DNA of 33,081 nt from an uncultured Candidatus Saccharibacteria bacterium. Lineage in GTDB: Bacteria > Patescibacteriota > Saccharimonadia > Saccharimonadales > Saccharimonadaceae. The stretch lies in the NCBI GenBank assembly GCA_947367795.1, contig CANBER010000010.1, forward strand, positions 1 to 33,081. The letters are read 5' to 3'. The notes under the pieces were generated by a model, which did no database searches, was not told the DNA's origin, and worked only from the letters and a program-made list of their open reading frames with translations. Each line of letters begins with the position of its first letter. The stretch's first letter is position 1. Shown here piece after piece: positions 26,163-32,900 of the stretch. Both the position numbers and the translations under genes were made by a program.

Positions 26163-26356
26163 ATGGCCGTGAAGTGCTTTAGTAATTATTTTTTGGAATG
26201 GGGCATTTCGCGCCGGGGGTTGATTCCTAGATTTCCCTGCGGTCGTGAAAGTTCCACGGACGTGACCGTGCTGACTTTCACTAAATCCAGAAATCAACCC
26301 TCGGGTTCAACGCTTTCATATTCCGAATAATAATTACTAAAGCGCTTCATGGCCGT
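26163..26356. repeat. Long imperfect inverted repeat between groES and groEL
   Basis: About 70 bases from 26163 (ATGGCCGTGAAGTGCTTTAG...) match the reverse complement of the segment ending at 26356, with scattered mismatches; the best stretch includes GCTTTAGTAATTATT. A second stem (GTGAAAGT with ACTTTCAC, about 26245-26281) and the small CACGG/CCGTG hairpin sit in the centre. No reading frame is present. In the groESL transcript this would fold into one very long hairpin. Confidence 0.85.
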
Positions 26357-26404
26357 TTAATTAATGATTATAAAGTGCTAAATTACCTCTGTAATTGGGT
26401 AGGT

Positions 26405-26429
26405 GAACTTGTAAAGCGTTTACAAGTTC
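26405..26429. repeat. Perfect 11-bp-arm palindrome after groES
   Basis: GAACTTGTAAA (26405-26415), centre GCG, TTTACAAGTTC (26419-26429). It lies two bases beyond the groES stop. The same palindrome (arms AACTTGTAAA) recurs at 32576-32598, also just after a stop codon. There is no T-run, so it is not a simple terminator. Confidence 0.85.
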
Positions 26430-26431
26430 GA

Positions 26432-26686
26432 TTATAAAGTGGCGAGAATGTCTTCTTCTTTGACGATGATGTAGTCGTGATCGTCAAGTTTGACACTAGT
26501 GGTGGAATAATCTTTGGTGATGATTTTGTCGCCTTTTTTGATGGTCTTGACGTCAGGGCCGACGGATTCGACGATGGCGTAGGCTGGGGCTTCTTTAGCC
26601 TCGCCGAGTAAAATGCCGGATTTGGTTTGGGTCACTTCCTCCTCTTTGAGAGCAATGACACGGTCTTGTAGTGGTTTTAGCTGCAT
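26432..26686 (-). CDS. groES: Co-chaperonin GroES
   Basis: The lid of the GroEL chaperonin, 84 aa, slightly shorter than the usual 95. LKPLQDRVIALKEEE opens the protein, the mobile-loop region TQTKSGILLGEAKEAPAYA follows, then VESVGPDVKTIKKGDKIITK and the C-terminal DDHDYIIVKEEDILATL. The ribosome site AAAGGAG precedes the ATG. It is first in a minus-strand groES-groEL operon whose promoter overlaps a CIRCE operator. Confidence 0.97.
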   Translation of the reverse strand: MQLKPLQDRVIALKEEEVTQTKSGILLGEAKEAPAYAIVESVGPDVKTIKKGDKIITKDYSTTSVKLDDHDYIIVKEEDILATL

Positions 26687-26709
26687 AATTAACTCCTTTA
26701 CGTACCCCT

Positions 26710-26752
26710 ATAATAGCGCAGATAGTTAGCACTGTCAATGTTGAAGTGCTAG
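26710..26752 (-). promoter_or_regulatory. groES promoter with CIRCE operator
   Basis: TTAGCACTG (26726-26734), nine bases, AAGTGCTAG (26744-26752) is a near-consensus CIRCE element (TTAGCACTC-N9-GAGTGCTAA), the target of the HrcA heat-shock repressor. On the minus strand TTGACA (26738-26733), a 17-base spacer and TATTAT (26715-26710) form the promoter, so the operator covers the -35. HrcA is not encoded in this window. Confidence 0.92.
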
Positions 26753-26782
26753 AAAATGATGAAAAGTGTAGATGAAGGTTTG

Positions 26783-26845
26783 CTTTGAAGTTTTATTTTT
26801 CAAAGTGGTTGAATAGCTCAAAGTGATGTGATAAACTCAAAGTAA
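26783..26845 (+). promoter_or_regulatory. Operator-like repeats before the toxin-antitoxin operon
   Basis: TCAAAGT occurs three times, starting at 26800, 26818 and 26837 (18-19 base period), and CTTTGAA at 26783-26789 forms an inverted partner to TTCAAAG at 26799-26805. A possible promoter is TTGAAT with TAAACT 17 bases on. Toxin-antitoxin operons are typically autorepressed through such repeats by the antitoxin. Confidence 0.6.
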
Positions 26846-26860
26846 GGAGAGTGATATAAA

Positions 26861-27214
26861 ATGAAAAAAAATGAGGGAGATAAGATAGTCGTGACGACCA
26901 CAGTATCAAAAGCCTATCAGATTACGGTGCCGAGCGTGGTACGAAAAGTGTTAGGGTTGGCGCCGGGTGACCCGGTGGATTTTGAGATAGAAAAAGGGCA
27001 GGCGGTATTGAAAAAGGCGGAGACAAAAGAGGAGAAGATCCGACGGGTGTTTGCCGAGCTAGATAGGATGAAGGAAGCGCGTGAGAAACATATGACGCCG
27101 GAGCAGAAGGCGTTTGCGAAAATGTCGGCGGGATGGACGATTAATCAGTATCATGAGTATTATGATGGTTTGCCAGAAACAAAGGCATATGTGAAGGAGA
27201 AATATGGCGTTTAG
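26861..27214 (+). CDS. AbrB/MazE-type antitoxin
   Basis: A 117-aa antitoxin with an N-terminal swapped-hairpin SpoVT/AbrB domain (about residues 9-48: VVTTTVSKAYQITVPSVVRKVLGLAPGDPVDFEI), followed by a charged helical tail expected to neutralise the partner PIN toxin. AAGGAG about 12 nt before the ATG sets the start. The last 11 bases overlap the toxin start, showing translational coupling. Repeats upstream probably bind this protein. The long C-terminal half (KAETKEEKIRRVFAELDRMK...) is longer than in minimal AbrB-type antitoxins. Confidence 0.88.
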   Translation: MKKNEGDKIVVTTTVSKAYQITVPSVVRKVLGLAPGDPVDFEIEKGQAVLKKAETKEEKIRRVFAELDRMKEAREKHMTPEQKAFAKMSAGWTINQYHEYYDGLPETKAYVKEKYGV

Positions 27215-27605
27215 GACTGAGGAATCGTTGGATACGAATGTGATTTTACGGATAATGTTGAAAGATGTTCCGGAGCAATGCGAGAGGATCATGGATTTGT
27301 TTATGCGCCAAGGCGTGGTTTATCATGTGGCGGATTTGGCGATTACCGAGGCGGTGTATGTGTTGCAGAAAGACAACGTTCGTCAAGATATTGTTGATAT
27401 GTTGACACAAATGTTGGATTTACCGAATATCAAATATAATCAGGCACTGTTTGAAAGAGTTTTTCCGATGTATCTGTGGTGTCCGAAATTGTCGTTCAAT
27501 GATTGTTGCTTGGCGTGCTATGCAGAGTTGAATGAGGCGGAGCCGCTCTGGACGTTTGATAGAGTGCTAGCAAAAGAATCAGGGACGGTGAAGATGTTGG
27601 GATGA
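27204..27605 (+). CDS. PIN-domain toxin (VapC-like)
   Basis: A 133-aa PIN-fold ribonuclease. The acidic metal-binding residues are present: D10 (SLDTNVILR), E49 (DLAITEAVYVL), D100 (LSFNDCCLACYAE) and D119 (LWTFDRVLAKE). VapC toxins cut tRNA or rRNA to stop growth until the antitoxin is restored. The ATG lies inside the end of the antitoxin gene with AAGGAG 5 nt before it. It is followed closely by leaderless murE, so the operon ends here. Confidence 0.88.
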   Translation: MAFRTEESLDTNVILRIMLKDVPEQCERIMDLFMRQGVVYHVADLAITEAVYVLQKDNVRQDIVDMLTQMLDLPNIKYNQALFERVFPMYLWCPKLSFNDCCLACYAELNEAEPLWTFDRVLAKESGTVKMLG

Positions 27606-27614
27606 GTTTTGTAG

Positions 27615-27620
27615 TATAAT
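27615..27620 (+). promoter_or_regulatory. -10 box of leaderless murE
   Basis: TATAAT (27615-27620) is followed by 7 nt and the ATG at 27628. No ribosome-binding sequence is present. Confidence 0.65.
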
Positions 27621-27627
27621 ATAAGGT

Positions 27628-28899
27628 ATGAGTTTGAAGAGTAAAGTGGAGAAGGTTCCGGGGTATAATTCCCTGGTGAAACCGGTGCATTTTTGGCAGG
27701 CGGTGATGGCGGCGAAGAAATATAATTTTCCGGCGAAAAAACTGAGGGTGATTGCAGTGACGGGGACGAATGGTAAGACGACGACCTGTTTTATGATTTG
27801 GAAGATGCTGAACACGGCGGGTCACCGGACGGGACTTTTGACGACGGTGGGATGGGCAACGGGGGCAGATGATTTACATCAGCAGATGGAGCACATGACG
27901 ACGGAAAGGGTGGAAGTCTTGAACGAACGGATGCGAAAGATAGCTGATGCGGGGGCGGAATATTTGGTACTTGAAGTGACGTCGCATGCTTTGTCGCAGT
28001 CGAGAATTTTCGGGGTGCCGGTGGAGGTGGCGGTGTTTACGAATTTGACGCATGAGCATCTGGATTATCATAAGACATTTAGAAATTACCGAGCAGCGAA
28101 AGCGAAGTTGTTTAAGAAATCACGTTATGGGGTAGTGAATGCAGATGATTTGAACGCGAGGTATTTTGTGAAATATTATGCGTCTGGTGATATAAAGACC
28201 TACGGTATAGAGCGGGGAGATTTGAGGGCAACAGACATAAAGCTGAAGTCTACTGGTGTGGAATATGCGTGTGGTGATATGAAGATTAAGACGCGGATTC
28301 CGGGTAAGTTTAACGTATATAATTCTCTGGCGGCAGTAGGTGTCGGTCAACGAGTGGGTTTGAGCGCACAGGAAATTGAAAGTGGACTTGGAGCGTTGGA
28401 ATCGGTGGAGGGACGGATGACCCGGATCGTTGAGGGGCAGGATTTTGAGGTGATCGTAGATTATGCGCACCAGCCGGATGCATTGGAGAAAGTGTTTGCA
28501 AGTGTGGGACATAGTGTGGAAGAAAATCGGAGAATTATTGCGGTGCATGGTGGCGCGGGAAGGCGGGATCCGTCGACGCGGGAACCGCGGGGGGAGATTT
28601 TGGGGAGAGAAAGCGATGTAGTGATTATCACAGAGGATGATTCTCGAGATGAGGATCCGCGAGAGATCGCACAGAGGTTTCTGGACGGCGCGGAGAGGGC
28701 TGGTAAAACTTTGGGTAAGGATTTGTATGTTGAACTTGATCGGCGTAAAGCGATCGAGCTAGCACTTAAGTTGGCGAGGAAAGGGGATTTGGTGTTGGTG
28801 CTAGGAAAGGGGCATGAAAAAACGATTTTGCGGAAGGATGGGCCGCATGAGTTTGAAGATATTGGGGTGGTGAGAGAGATATTGAGAGAAATGATCTAG
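27628..28899 (+). CDS. murE: Mur ligase, MurE-like (UDP-MurNAc-tripeptide synthetase)
   Basis: Adds the third amino acid to the peptidoglycan stem peptide in the cytoplasm. At 423 aa it is 60-80 residues shorter than usual, mainly in the N-terminal UDP-binding domain. The ATPase domain has TGTNGKTTT (45-53), VLEVTSHALSQSR and TNLTHEHLDYHKTFRNYRAAK, with the lysine normally carbamylated; the C-terminal ligase domain has VDYAHQPDALEKV and GGAGRRDPSTREPRGEI. The amino-acid specificity loop, DNPR in diaminopimelate enzymes, is here EDDSRDEDP, so the amino acid added cannot be assigned. The ATG follows TATAAT by 7 nt. Cassette F begins about 10 nt after the stop. Confidence 0.92.
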   Translation: MSLKSKVEKVPGYNSLVKPVHFWQAVMAAKKYNFPAKKLRVIAVTGTNGKTTTCFMIWKMLNTAGHRTGLLTTVGWATGADDLHQQMEHMTTERVEVLNERMRKIADAGAEYLVLEVTSHALSQSRIFGVPVEVAVFTNLTHEHLDYHKTFRNYRAAKAKLFKKSRYGVVNADDLNARYFVKYYASGDIKTYGIERGDLRATDIKLKSTGVEYACGDMKIKTRIPGKFNVYNSLAAVGVGQRVGLSAQEIESGLGALESVEGRMTRIVEGQDFEVIVDYAHQPDALEKVFASVGHSVEENRRIIAVHGGAGRRDPSTREPRGEILGRESDVVIITEDDSRDEDPREIAQRFLDGAERAGKTLGKDLYVELDRRKAIELALKLARKGDLVLVLGKGHEKTILRKDGPHEFEDIGVVREILREMI

Positions 28900-28908
28900 G
28901 TCGCCTTG

Positions 28909-29135
28909 TCGGCGGATGGGGAAACCAGTCCAATGATCGTTAAGGCCGCTGGATGGGTTGGAGCCGGAGTCATTGAAGCCAAAAACATATGCAGTAGCAT
29001 AACTAATGGAAGTATATTCGATGGCTGTTGATGTCCAGCCATAGCCATTGATCCCGAAGGCACGCATGGCACCTTTTCCGAGGTAGATATACCCACTACG
29101 GACGAAGGATAGAGGAGGTGAGAGGTATGTTATAG
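28909..29135 (-). repeat. Variable cassette F
   Basis: Minus strand from 29106: FVRSGYIYLGKGAMRAFGIN, GYGWTSTAIEYTSISYATAY, VFGFNDSGSNPSSGLNDHWT, GFPIR, 66 codons like copy C. The left flank CCTCTATCCTTCGTCCG and a TATAAC-like AT-rich stretch match copies A, C and E. It differs from the A/C/D/G group also at third positions, so it is older or came from another template. The AT-rich flank doubles as the promoter region of the next gene, whose TATAGT box (29131-29136) lies on the other strand. Confidence 0.87.
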
Positions 29136-29142
29136 TTAAGAT

Positions 29143-29592
29143 ATGAATGAGCAGATTTATAAATGGCAGCAGACAAGAAATGTTATTGCGTATGTGAAGG
29201 AAAAATATGGGGACGAATTGGAATTTTTGTGGCCGCGATTTGATGCGAATGCGATTTGGAGGAATAAAGTAAACCGCAAATGGTATGGATTAGTCATGAT
29301 CGTATTGGCTGATAAGATAGGAATTGAACAGGAGGGTGAGTTGGAGATTTTGGATGTAAGATTTGAAAAAGGGCAAGCAAGGGAGTTTGCACAGAGTAGT
29401 GAGAATATCTATCCAGGGTATCACATGAATAAAAACAATTGGATTACTATCGTATTGGATGGTAGTGTAGACATGCAGCAAATTAGGATTCTAATTGATC
29501 GAAGTTATCGGATTTCTATAGAAAGCCAACCTAGTTGGTGGGAGTTGGCGAAGCCGGGGTTGGATCTGGATCAGGCTGAGGGTTGTAGCTAG
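29143..29592 (+). CDS. MmcQ/YjbR-family protein
   Basis: A 149-aa protein with the pattern of MmcQ/YjbR (CyaY-like fold) proteins: an N-terminal YVKEKYGDELEFLWPRF, KWYGLVMIV, YHMNKNNWITIVLDGSVDMQQIRILIDRSYRI. Members may bind DNA but their function is poorly known. The start is leaderless: TATAGT (29131-29136), 6 nt, ATG. The family usually ends near the 'SYRI' helix; here 25 more residues run into the 3' end of the oppositely oriented Mur-ligase-like gene, an overlap of 62 bases between convergent genes. Confidence 0.82.
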   Translation: MNEQIYKWQQTRNVIAYVKEKYGDELEFLWPRFDANAIWRNKVNRKWYGLVMIVLADKIGIEQEGELEILDVRFEKGQAREFAQSSENIYPGYHMNKNNWITIVLDGSVDMQQIRILIDRSYRISIESQPSWWELAKPGLDLDQAEGCS

Positions 29593-30310
29593 CGATGCCT
29601 TCGTCGATGGTCGCAGGCGAGATATTGAGGGCGGTGGCGATGGCGGCGGCACAGGCCATATACGACACCGTGGGCTCGCCGGTGAGAAAGCTAGCCACAG
29701 TGAAGGCTTTGTTGCCAAAGCTGAGGCTGGCTTCAGTTCCCTTGCGGTAGAGTTTGGAATAATCAATGCGTAAATCCGAATCGGATGAAGCGCCATAAGT
29801 GATAGTCTCGGTCTTGCCACGGAAATTAGCGAAATCAGGATAACGAAGGTCGTCGCGATTGAGGACGACGACTTCCGGGTTCATGCGGAAGAGGGTGGAT
29901 TTGGCGTCAAGATAGGAAGCGGTTTCGGGTTCGGAGAGATTGGTAGGGAGAAAATCGGTGAGAGCGGCAACGTAAATCGGCAGGCCATAAAACGTGTCAT
30001 GACTTAGTGATGAGGCGGGTGCAGTAATAATAGCGTAGGTGGCTTTGGCTTTCCAAGCGTCGTTGAGGAATTTGTGTAGAACGGAAGCTTTGACCTCGTG
30101 GTCAGAGGCGAGAATGGCGACGGGCTGGCTAGCGGCGCGAAGGATCTCATGGACAAAGTGGGCGACGGTGGATTTTCCAGTGGAGCCGGTAATACAAATT
30201 AAACGTAGATCGCGGGCAGGGTGGCCGTAATAGGCAGCGAGGAGTTTGACTTTGGTGCGGGCCAAGTTGAAGCGTTTGCGAGTTGCGGGATTTTTTGTAG
30301 TACCTTCCAT
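29531..30310 (-). CDS. Truncated Mur ligase paralogue (no C-terminal ligase domain)
   Basis: A MurE-like protein of 259 aa. The P-loop CITGSTGKSTVAHFVHEIL (41-48 core) is intact, followed by the central-domain pattern (YAIITAPASSLSHDTFYG, AALTDFLPTNLSEPETASYLDAKSTLF, VVVLNRDDL). It stops at the boundary where the amino-acid-binding C-terminal domain should begin, replaced by a Pro/Thr tail. Normal ligase activity is therefore unlikely; it may bind ATP or a UDP-MurNAc precursor, or partner another protein. The frame is clean, which argues against a fresh pseudogene. TACAAT (30325-30320) lies 9 nt before the ATG, giving almost no leader. Confidence 0.8.
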   Translation of the reverse strand: MEGTTKNPATRKRFNLARTKVKLLAAYYGHPARDLRLICITGSTGKSTVAHFVHEILRAASQPVAILASDHEVKASVLHKFLNDAWKAKATYAIITAPASSLSHDTFYGLPIYVAALTDFLPTNLSEPETASYLDAKSTLFRMNPEVVVLNRDDLRYPDFANFRGKTETITYGASSDSDLRIDYSKLYRKGTEASLSFGNKAFTVASFLTGEPTVSYMACAAAIATALNISPATIDEGIASYNPQPDPDPTPASPTPTN

Positions 30311-30447
30311 AATACTTTAATTGTAGCATAAAAAACTCTGGTGTAAATAAAAAATTTGTGGTACAATATAGGTGTTGCGATCCTTCGCAATGCTCATTTT
30401 CATTCTAGGTGGATAGGAAAGCGCATGGCGTGGGAATATCCACATAT

Positions 30448-30524
30448 GTGCCCGTAGCTCAGTTGGATAGAGCGTTGGCTTGCGGAGCCAAAGGTCGTAG
30501 GTTCGAATCCTGTCGGGCATACCA
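30448..30524 (+). tRNA. tRNA-Arg(GCG)
   Basis: Seventy-seven nt with encoded CCA. Acceptor GTGCCCG pairs with CGGGCAT; D stem GCTC, anticodon stem TTGGC/GCCAA with loop TTGCGGA (anticodon GCG at 30482-30484), T arm GTAGGTTCGAATCCTGT. It is otherwise like bacterial tRNA-Arg(ACG), but position 34 is G rather than A, reading CGC and CGU. A TACAAT -10 box lies at about 30362-30367. Confidence 0.93.
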
Positions 30525-30636
30525 AAATTCAAGTTAAAAGGGGCTCTTTCGACAGTTCTCTCGGCGCTCGTTCGATATAAATCGTACTTCGCTTGAGAGA
30601 AGCCGAAATAGCTCCCTTTTAATCTTGAATTTTTTA
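30525..30636. repeat. Long inverted repeat after tRNA-Arg, acting as terminator
   Basis: AAAATTCAAGTTAAAAGGG and GCTCTTTCG (30525-30552) pair with CGAAATAGC and TCCCTTTTAATCTTGAATTT (about 30604-30632). Inside, TTCTCTCGGCG pairs with CGCTTGAGAGAA. The right arm ends in TTTTTT, so the whole may terminate the tRNA transcript. It begins right after the encoded CCA. Confidence 0.8.
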
Positions 30637-30661
30637 TGACTAAAAGTAGTATAATGTAGAT

Positions 30662-32566
30662 ATGTTTGGGAGGCTGAAGCCGGAGAAGGCAGAGAAAACG
30701 CGACGACGGAGTATTGATGGGATGCGGAATCCTTTGGGGTTGGTGCTGAAAAAAGAAGACTCGAAAAAGCAGAAGCCGCAAAGTACAGAGACGAAGATGC
30801 AGAATGTTGTAGCCGATGAGGCGGCCTGGAAGAAAACTGAGGTTGTAATGGATCGATCGGATGTTGTGGATGGGCAGACGGCACAGGAGACGAGGCGACA
30901 GCGAGCGGAGCGGATACAAAATCGGATAATTAATTACTTTAATGCTGATCTGGCGGTAAGTGTGACGCCGGAGGAAATCGTAGGGTTGGGGACGCGGGCG
31001 TTAAAGGAACTAAAACAGGAGCGGCATCAGAGTCTGAGGCGAGCGGCGCTTGAGGCAACGGAGCCTAGAGCTAGCGTAGAGCAGCGAGTGAAGTTTTTGC
31101 AGAGGTGGGCGACGGGAGAAATTGGTGACGAAGAAAAAGCGGAATTTTTGTTGGCGGTGCGAGGACCTTTAGGGCAATTAGATAGTAATGCGGCGGAAAT
31201 CTTGACGAAGTTGCGTCAAGATTCGCGAAAAATGCAGATATTGGTATGGCTGTTGGGTCTAAAAATGACTAGTGGTCAGAAAATTGACGAAAAAGCGCTG
31301 ATTAATATGTTGACGCAAGTGAATCAGGAGTTGCCGGATTATCGTACGCCGATAGTGACAATGGAGCGGGGGCGGAAGTTTTTGCAGAAGATTCAGTTGA
31401 AAGCGACACCGGATTTGTACCAAAAATATGAGAAGTCGTTGGGGGGGATGATGGGGATTTTGTATGGTGAGCGGTGGGAATACTATCTGCAAATGCAGCA
31501 GCTTGAAGTGGAGGCGAGGGAGCTGGCGTTGAACAGCAATCCTGTGGCTATGAAAGTGAAAAAACTGGAAGTGGCGGAAGTAAGCGCAGAACAAAGCGGG
31601 GAGATGTTGGGGCGAGCCGTGATTGATGGCGATCCGTGGAGGGGTGGACAAATTGAGCGTCATTTAAATACGCATAATTTGGCGGAGGCGAAACTGGGAC
31701 CGGTATATGCAGTGGAAATTGACCAGATGCAGATTTATTTGTCGCGAATGTTCCAGCTGCCGAATGGCTATATTGGGGTGGTGGCGTATATTCCGGAAGG
31801 TGAAAGTGTGCAGGTGCGAGCGTATTACAAGAATAACATGCAGGTTTTGTGGCGGTATCTGCCGGATTATACGAGACGGAGTGATGGGTCGATGGACCGA
31901 TATTGCTTGGGGCAGGCGGAGGAGTCGGTGACGTTGCCAGCGGAGTTGCAAGGGGCGTTAGCAGAGATTGAGCATAAGTATGGGGTTTATATGTTGGATG
32001 AGACGCGGGGAGTGGCGGAGTTTTATATTGCGGGGACAGCGCATGCTTATAATTCCCTGCAGGAGTATCAGACGCTGTGGAGTTATGGGCGGATGAAGGG
32101 CGATTATTATACGCAGGTGTCGCGTGATCCGTTGAATCATGATTTCGGTTTGAGTGGACTCAACCAGAAGAAGGCGCCGTACACGCTGAGTATTGATTAT
32201 AATCGGGCGCCGGATTTCGGGCAAAAGATAGTGGAGTTTGAGACGATCACGGTGGATGCGGGGCCGATTACTGTGGAAGGGTTTGCTTCGCATGATGGAC
32301 AATATAATTGGCTGTTTTGCAAGGATGCACGGAGTAGGGCGTGGATTGAGTGGGTGGAGGCGGTGTCTCCGTTGACGACGATGGGTTTGAGACGGGATTG
32401 GGTGACGATGGGAGATTTTACCACCTCGTTATATGAACATACGAATCAGGCGGGGATTTATGGTGACAGAGGTGACACGAAGGGGGCGAGGCAAGGGATG
32501 TGGAAGAATTATTTGAGTAATATTCCGTTAATACAAGAATATACACGGCGAAATGACAGGGGTTAG
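30662..32566 (+). CDS. Large hypothetical protein, 634 aa
   Basis: No family is recognised. The start is leaderless: TATAAT (30650-30655), 6 nt, ATG. Residues 1-110 are highly charged (Lys/Arg/Glu) and probably partly disordered; about 110-260 are predicted helical and Glu/Arg-rich, with coiled-coil-like stretches. The C-terminal half has a mixed pattern rich in Tyr and Trp (YIGVVAYIPEGESVQVRAYY, MQVLWRYLPDYTRRSDG, YNWLFCKDARSRAWIEWVE). No signal peptide, membrane segment or nucleotide-binding motif is evident. Its sense strand is strongly G-rich. It stands alone between two tRNA genes, with a palindrome shared with groES just after its stop. Confidence 0.82.
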   Translation: MFGRLKPEKAEKTRRRSIDGMRNPLGLVLKKEDSKKQKPQSTETKMQNVVADEAAWKKTEVVMDRSDVVDGQTAQETRRQRAERIQNRIINYFNADLAVSVTPEEIVGLGTRALKELKQERHQSLRRAALEATEPRASVEQRVKFLQRWATGEIGDEEKAEFLLAVRGPLGQLDSNAAEILTKLRQDSRKMQILVWLLGLKMTSGQKIDEKALINMLTQVNQELPDYRTPIVTMERGRKFLQKIQLKATPDLYQKYEKSLGGMMGILYGERWEYYLQMQQLEVEARELALNSNPVAMKVKKLEVAEVSAEQSGEMLGRAVIDGDPWRGGQIERHLNTHNLAEAKLGPVYAVEIDQMQIYLSRMFQLPNGYIGVVAYIPEGESVQVRAYYKNNMQVLWRYLPDYTRRSDGSMDRYCLGQAEESVTLPAELQGALAEIEHKYGVYMLDETRGVAEFYIAGTAHAYNSLQEYQTLWSYGRMKGDYYTQVSRDPLNHDFGLSGLNQKKAPYTLSIDYNRAPDFGQKIVEFETITVDAGPITVEGFASHDGQYNWLFCKDARSRAWIEWVEAVSPLTTMGLRRDWVTMGDFTTSLYEHTNQAGIYGDRGDTKGARQGMWKNYLSNIPLIQEYTRRNDRG

Positions 32567-32575
32567 ATTGGGTTG

Positions 32576-32598
32576 AACTTGTAAACGCTTTACAAGTT
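32576..32598. repeat. Second copy of the AACTTGTAAA palindrome
   Basis: AACTTGTAAA (32576-32585), centre CGC, TTTACAAGTT (32589-32598). It is the reverse-complement form of the palindrome after groES (26405-26429) and again lies about 10 nt after a stop codon. Confidence 0.85.
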
Positions 32599-32631
32599 GC
32601 TTTGGGGTGGAGGTATGGTATAATTATGAAT

Positions 32632-32719
32632 GGAAGCGTGGCCGAGTGGTTGAAGGCGCACGACTCGAAATCGTGTATGCAGCAATGTATCGGAGGTTCG
32701 AATCCTCTCGCTTCCGCCA
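32632..32719 (+). tRNA. tRNA-Ser(CGA)
   Basis: Eighty-eight nt with encoded CCA. Acceptor GGAAGCG pairs with CGCTTCC; D arm GTGGCCGAGTGG; anticodon stem CACGA/TCGTG with loop CTCGAAA (anticodon CGA, reads UCG); long variable arm; T arm GGAGGTTCGAATCCTCT. TATAAT lies at 32619-32624. Confidence 0.95.
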
Positions 32720-32861
32720 AACTAGAAAATACGCAAGGCGCAGTTTCTAGTTTGGCAGGTGAAGCGATCACCAAAACGCCAGGCGTTTTGGTGCTTTTCT
32801 TTGAAAAGGAGGATTCTCTTGGATCTCGCTGCGCTTGATAACGAATTCTCTCGCTTCCGCC
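32699..32861. repeat. Direct repeat of the tRNA-Ser(CGA) 3' end flanking a 123-bp hairpin segment
   Basis: CGAATCCTCTCGCTTCCGCC at 32699-32718 recurs at 32842-32861 with one mismatch. Between the copies are a perfect inverted repeat starting at the tRNA CCA (CCAAACTAGAAA 32717-32728 / TTTCTAGTTTGG 32744-32755) and a terminator hairpin. Duplication of a tRNA 3' end is what site-specific integration leaves, though a simple tandem duplication is possible. No integrase is present. Confidence 0.7.
32769..32803 (+). terminator. Terminator after tRNA-Ser(CGA)
   Basis: CACCAAAACGCC (32769-32780), one base, GGCGTTTTGGTG (32782-32793), then CTTTTCTTTG. A perfect 12-bp stem with a T-rich tail. Confidence 0.8.
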
Positions 32862-32900
32862 GGTGTATTTCATGGATTTTTTATTCTAGTGGATGTGATT

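Noticed and set aside
25502-26182. 226-aa plus-strand frame opposite groEL
   Set aside because: A Phe/Asp/Gly-rich shadow of groEL in the antisense frame; no start signals.
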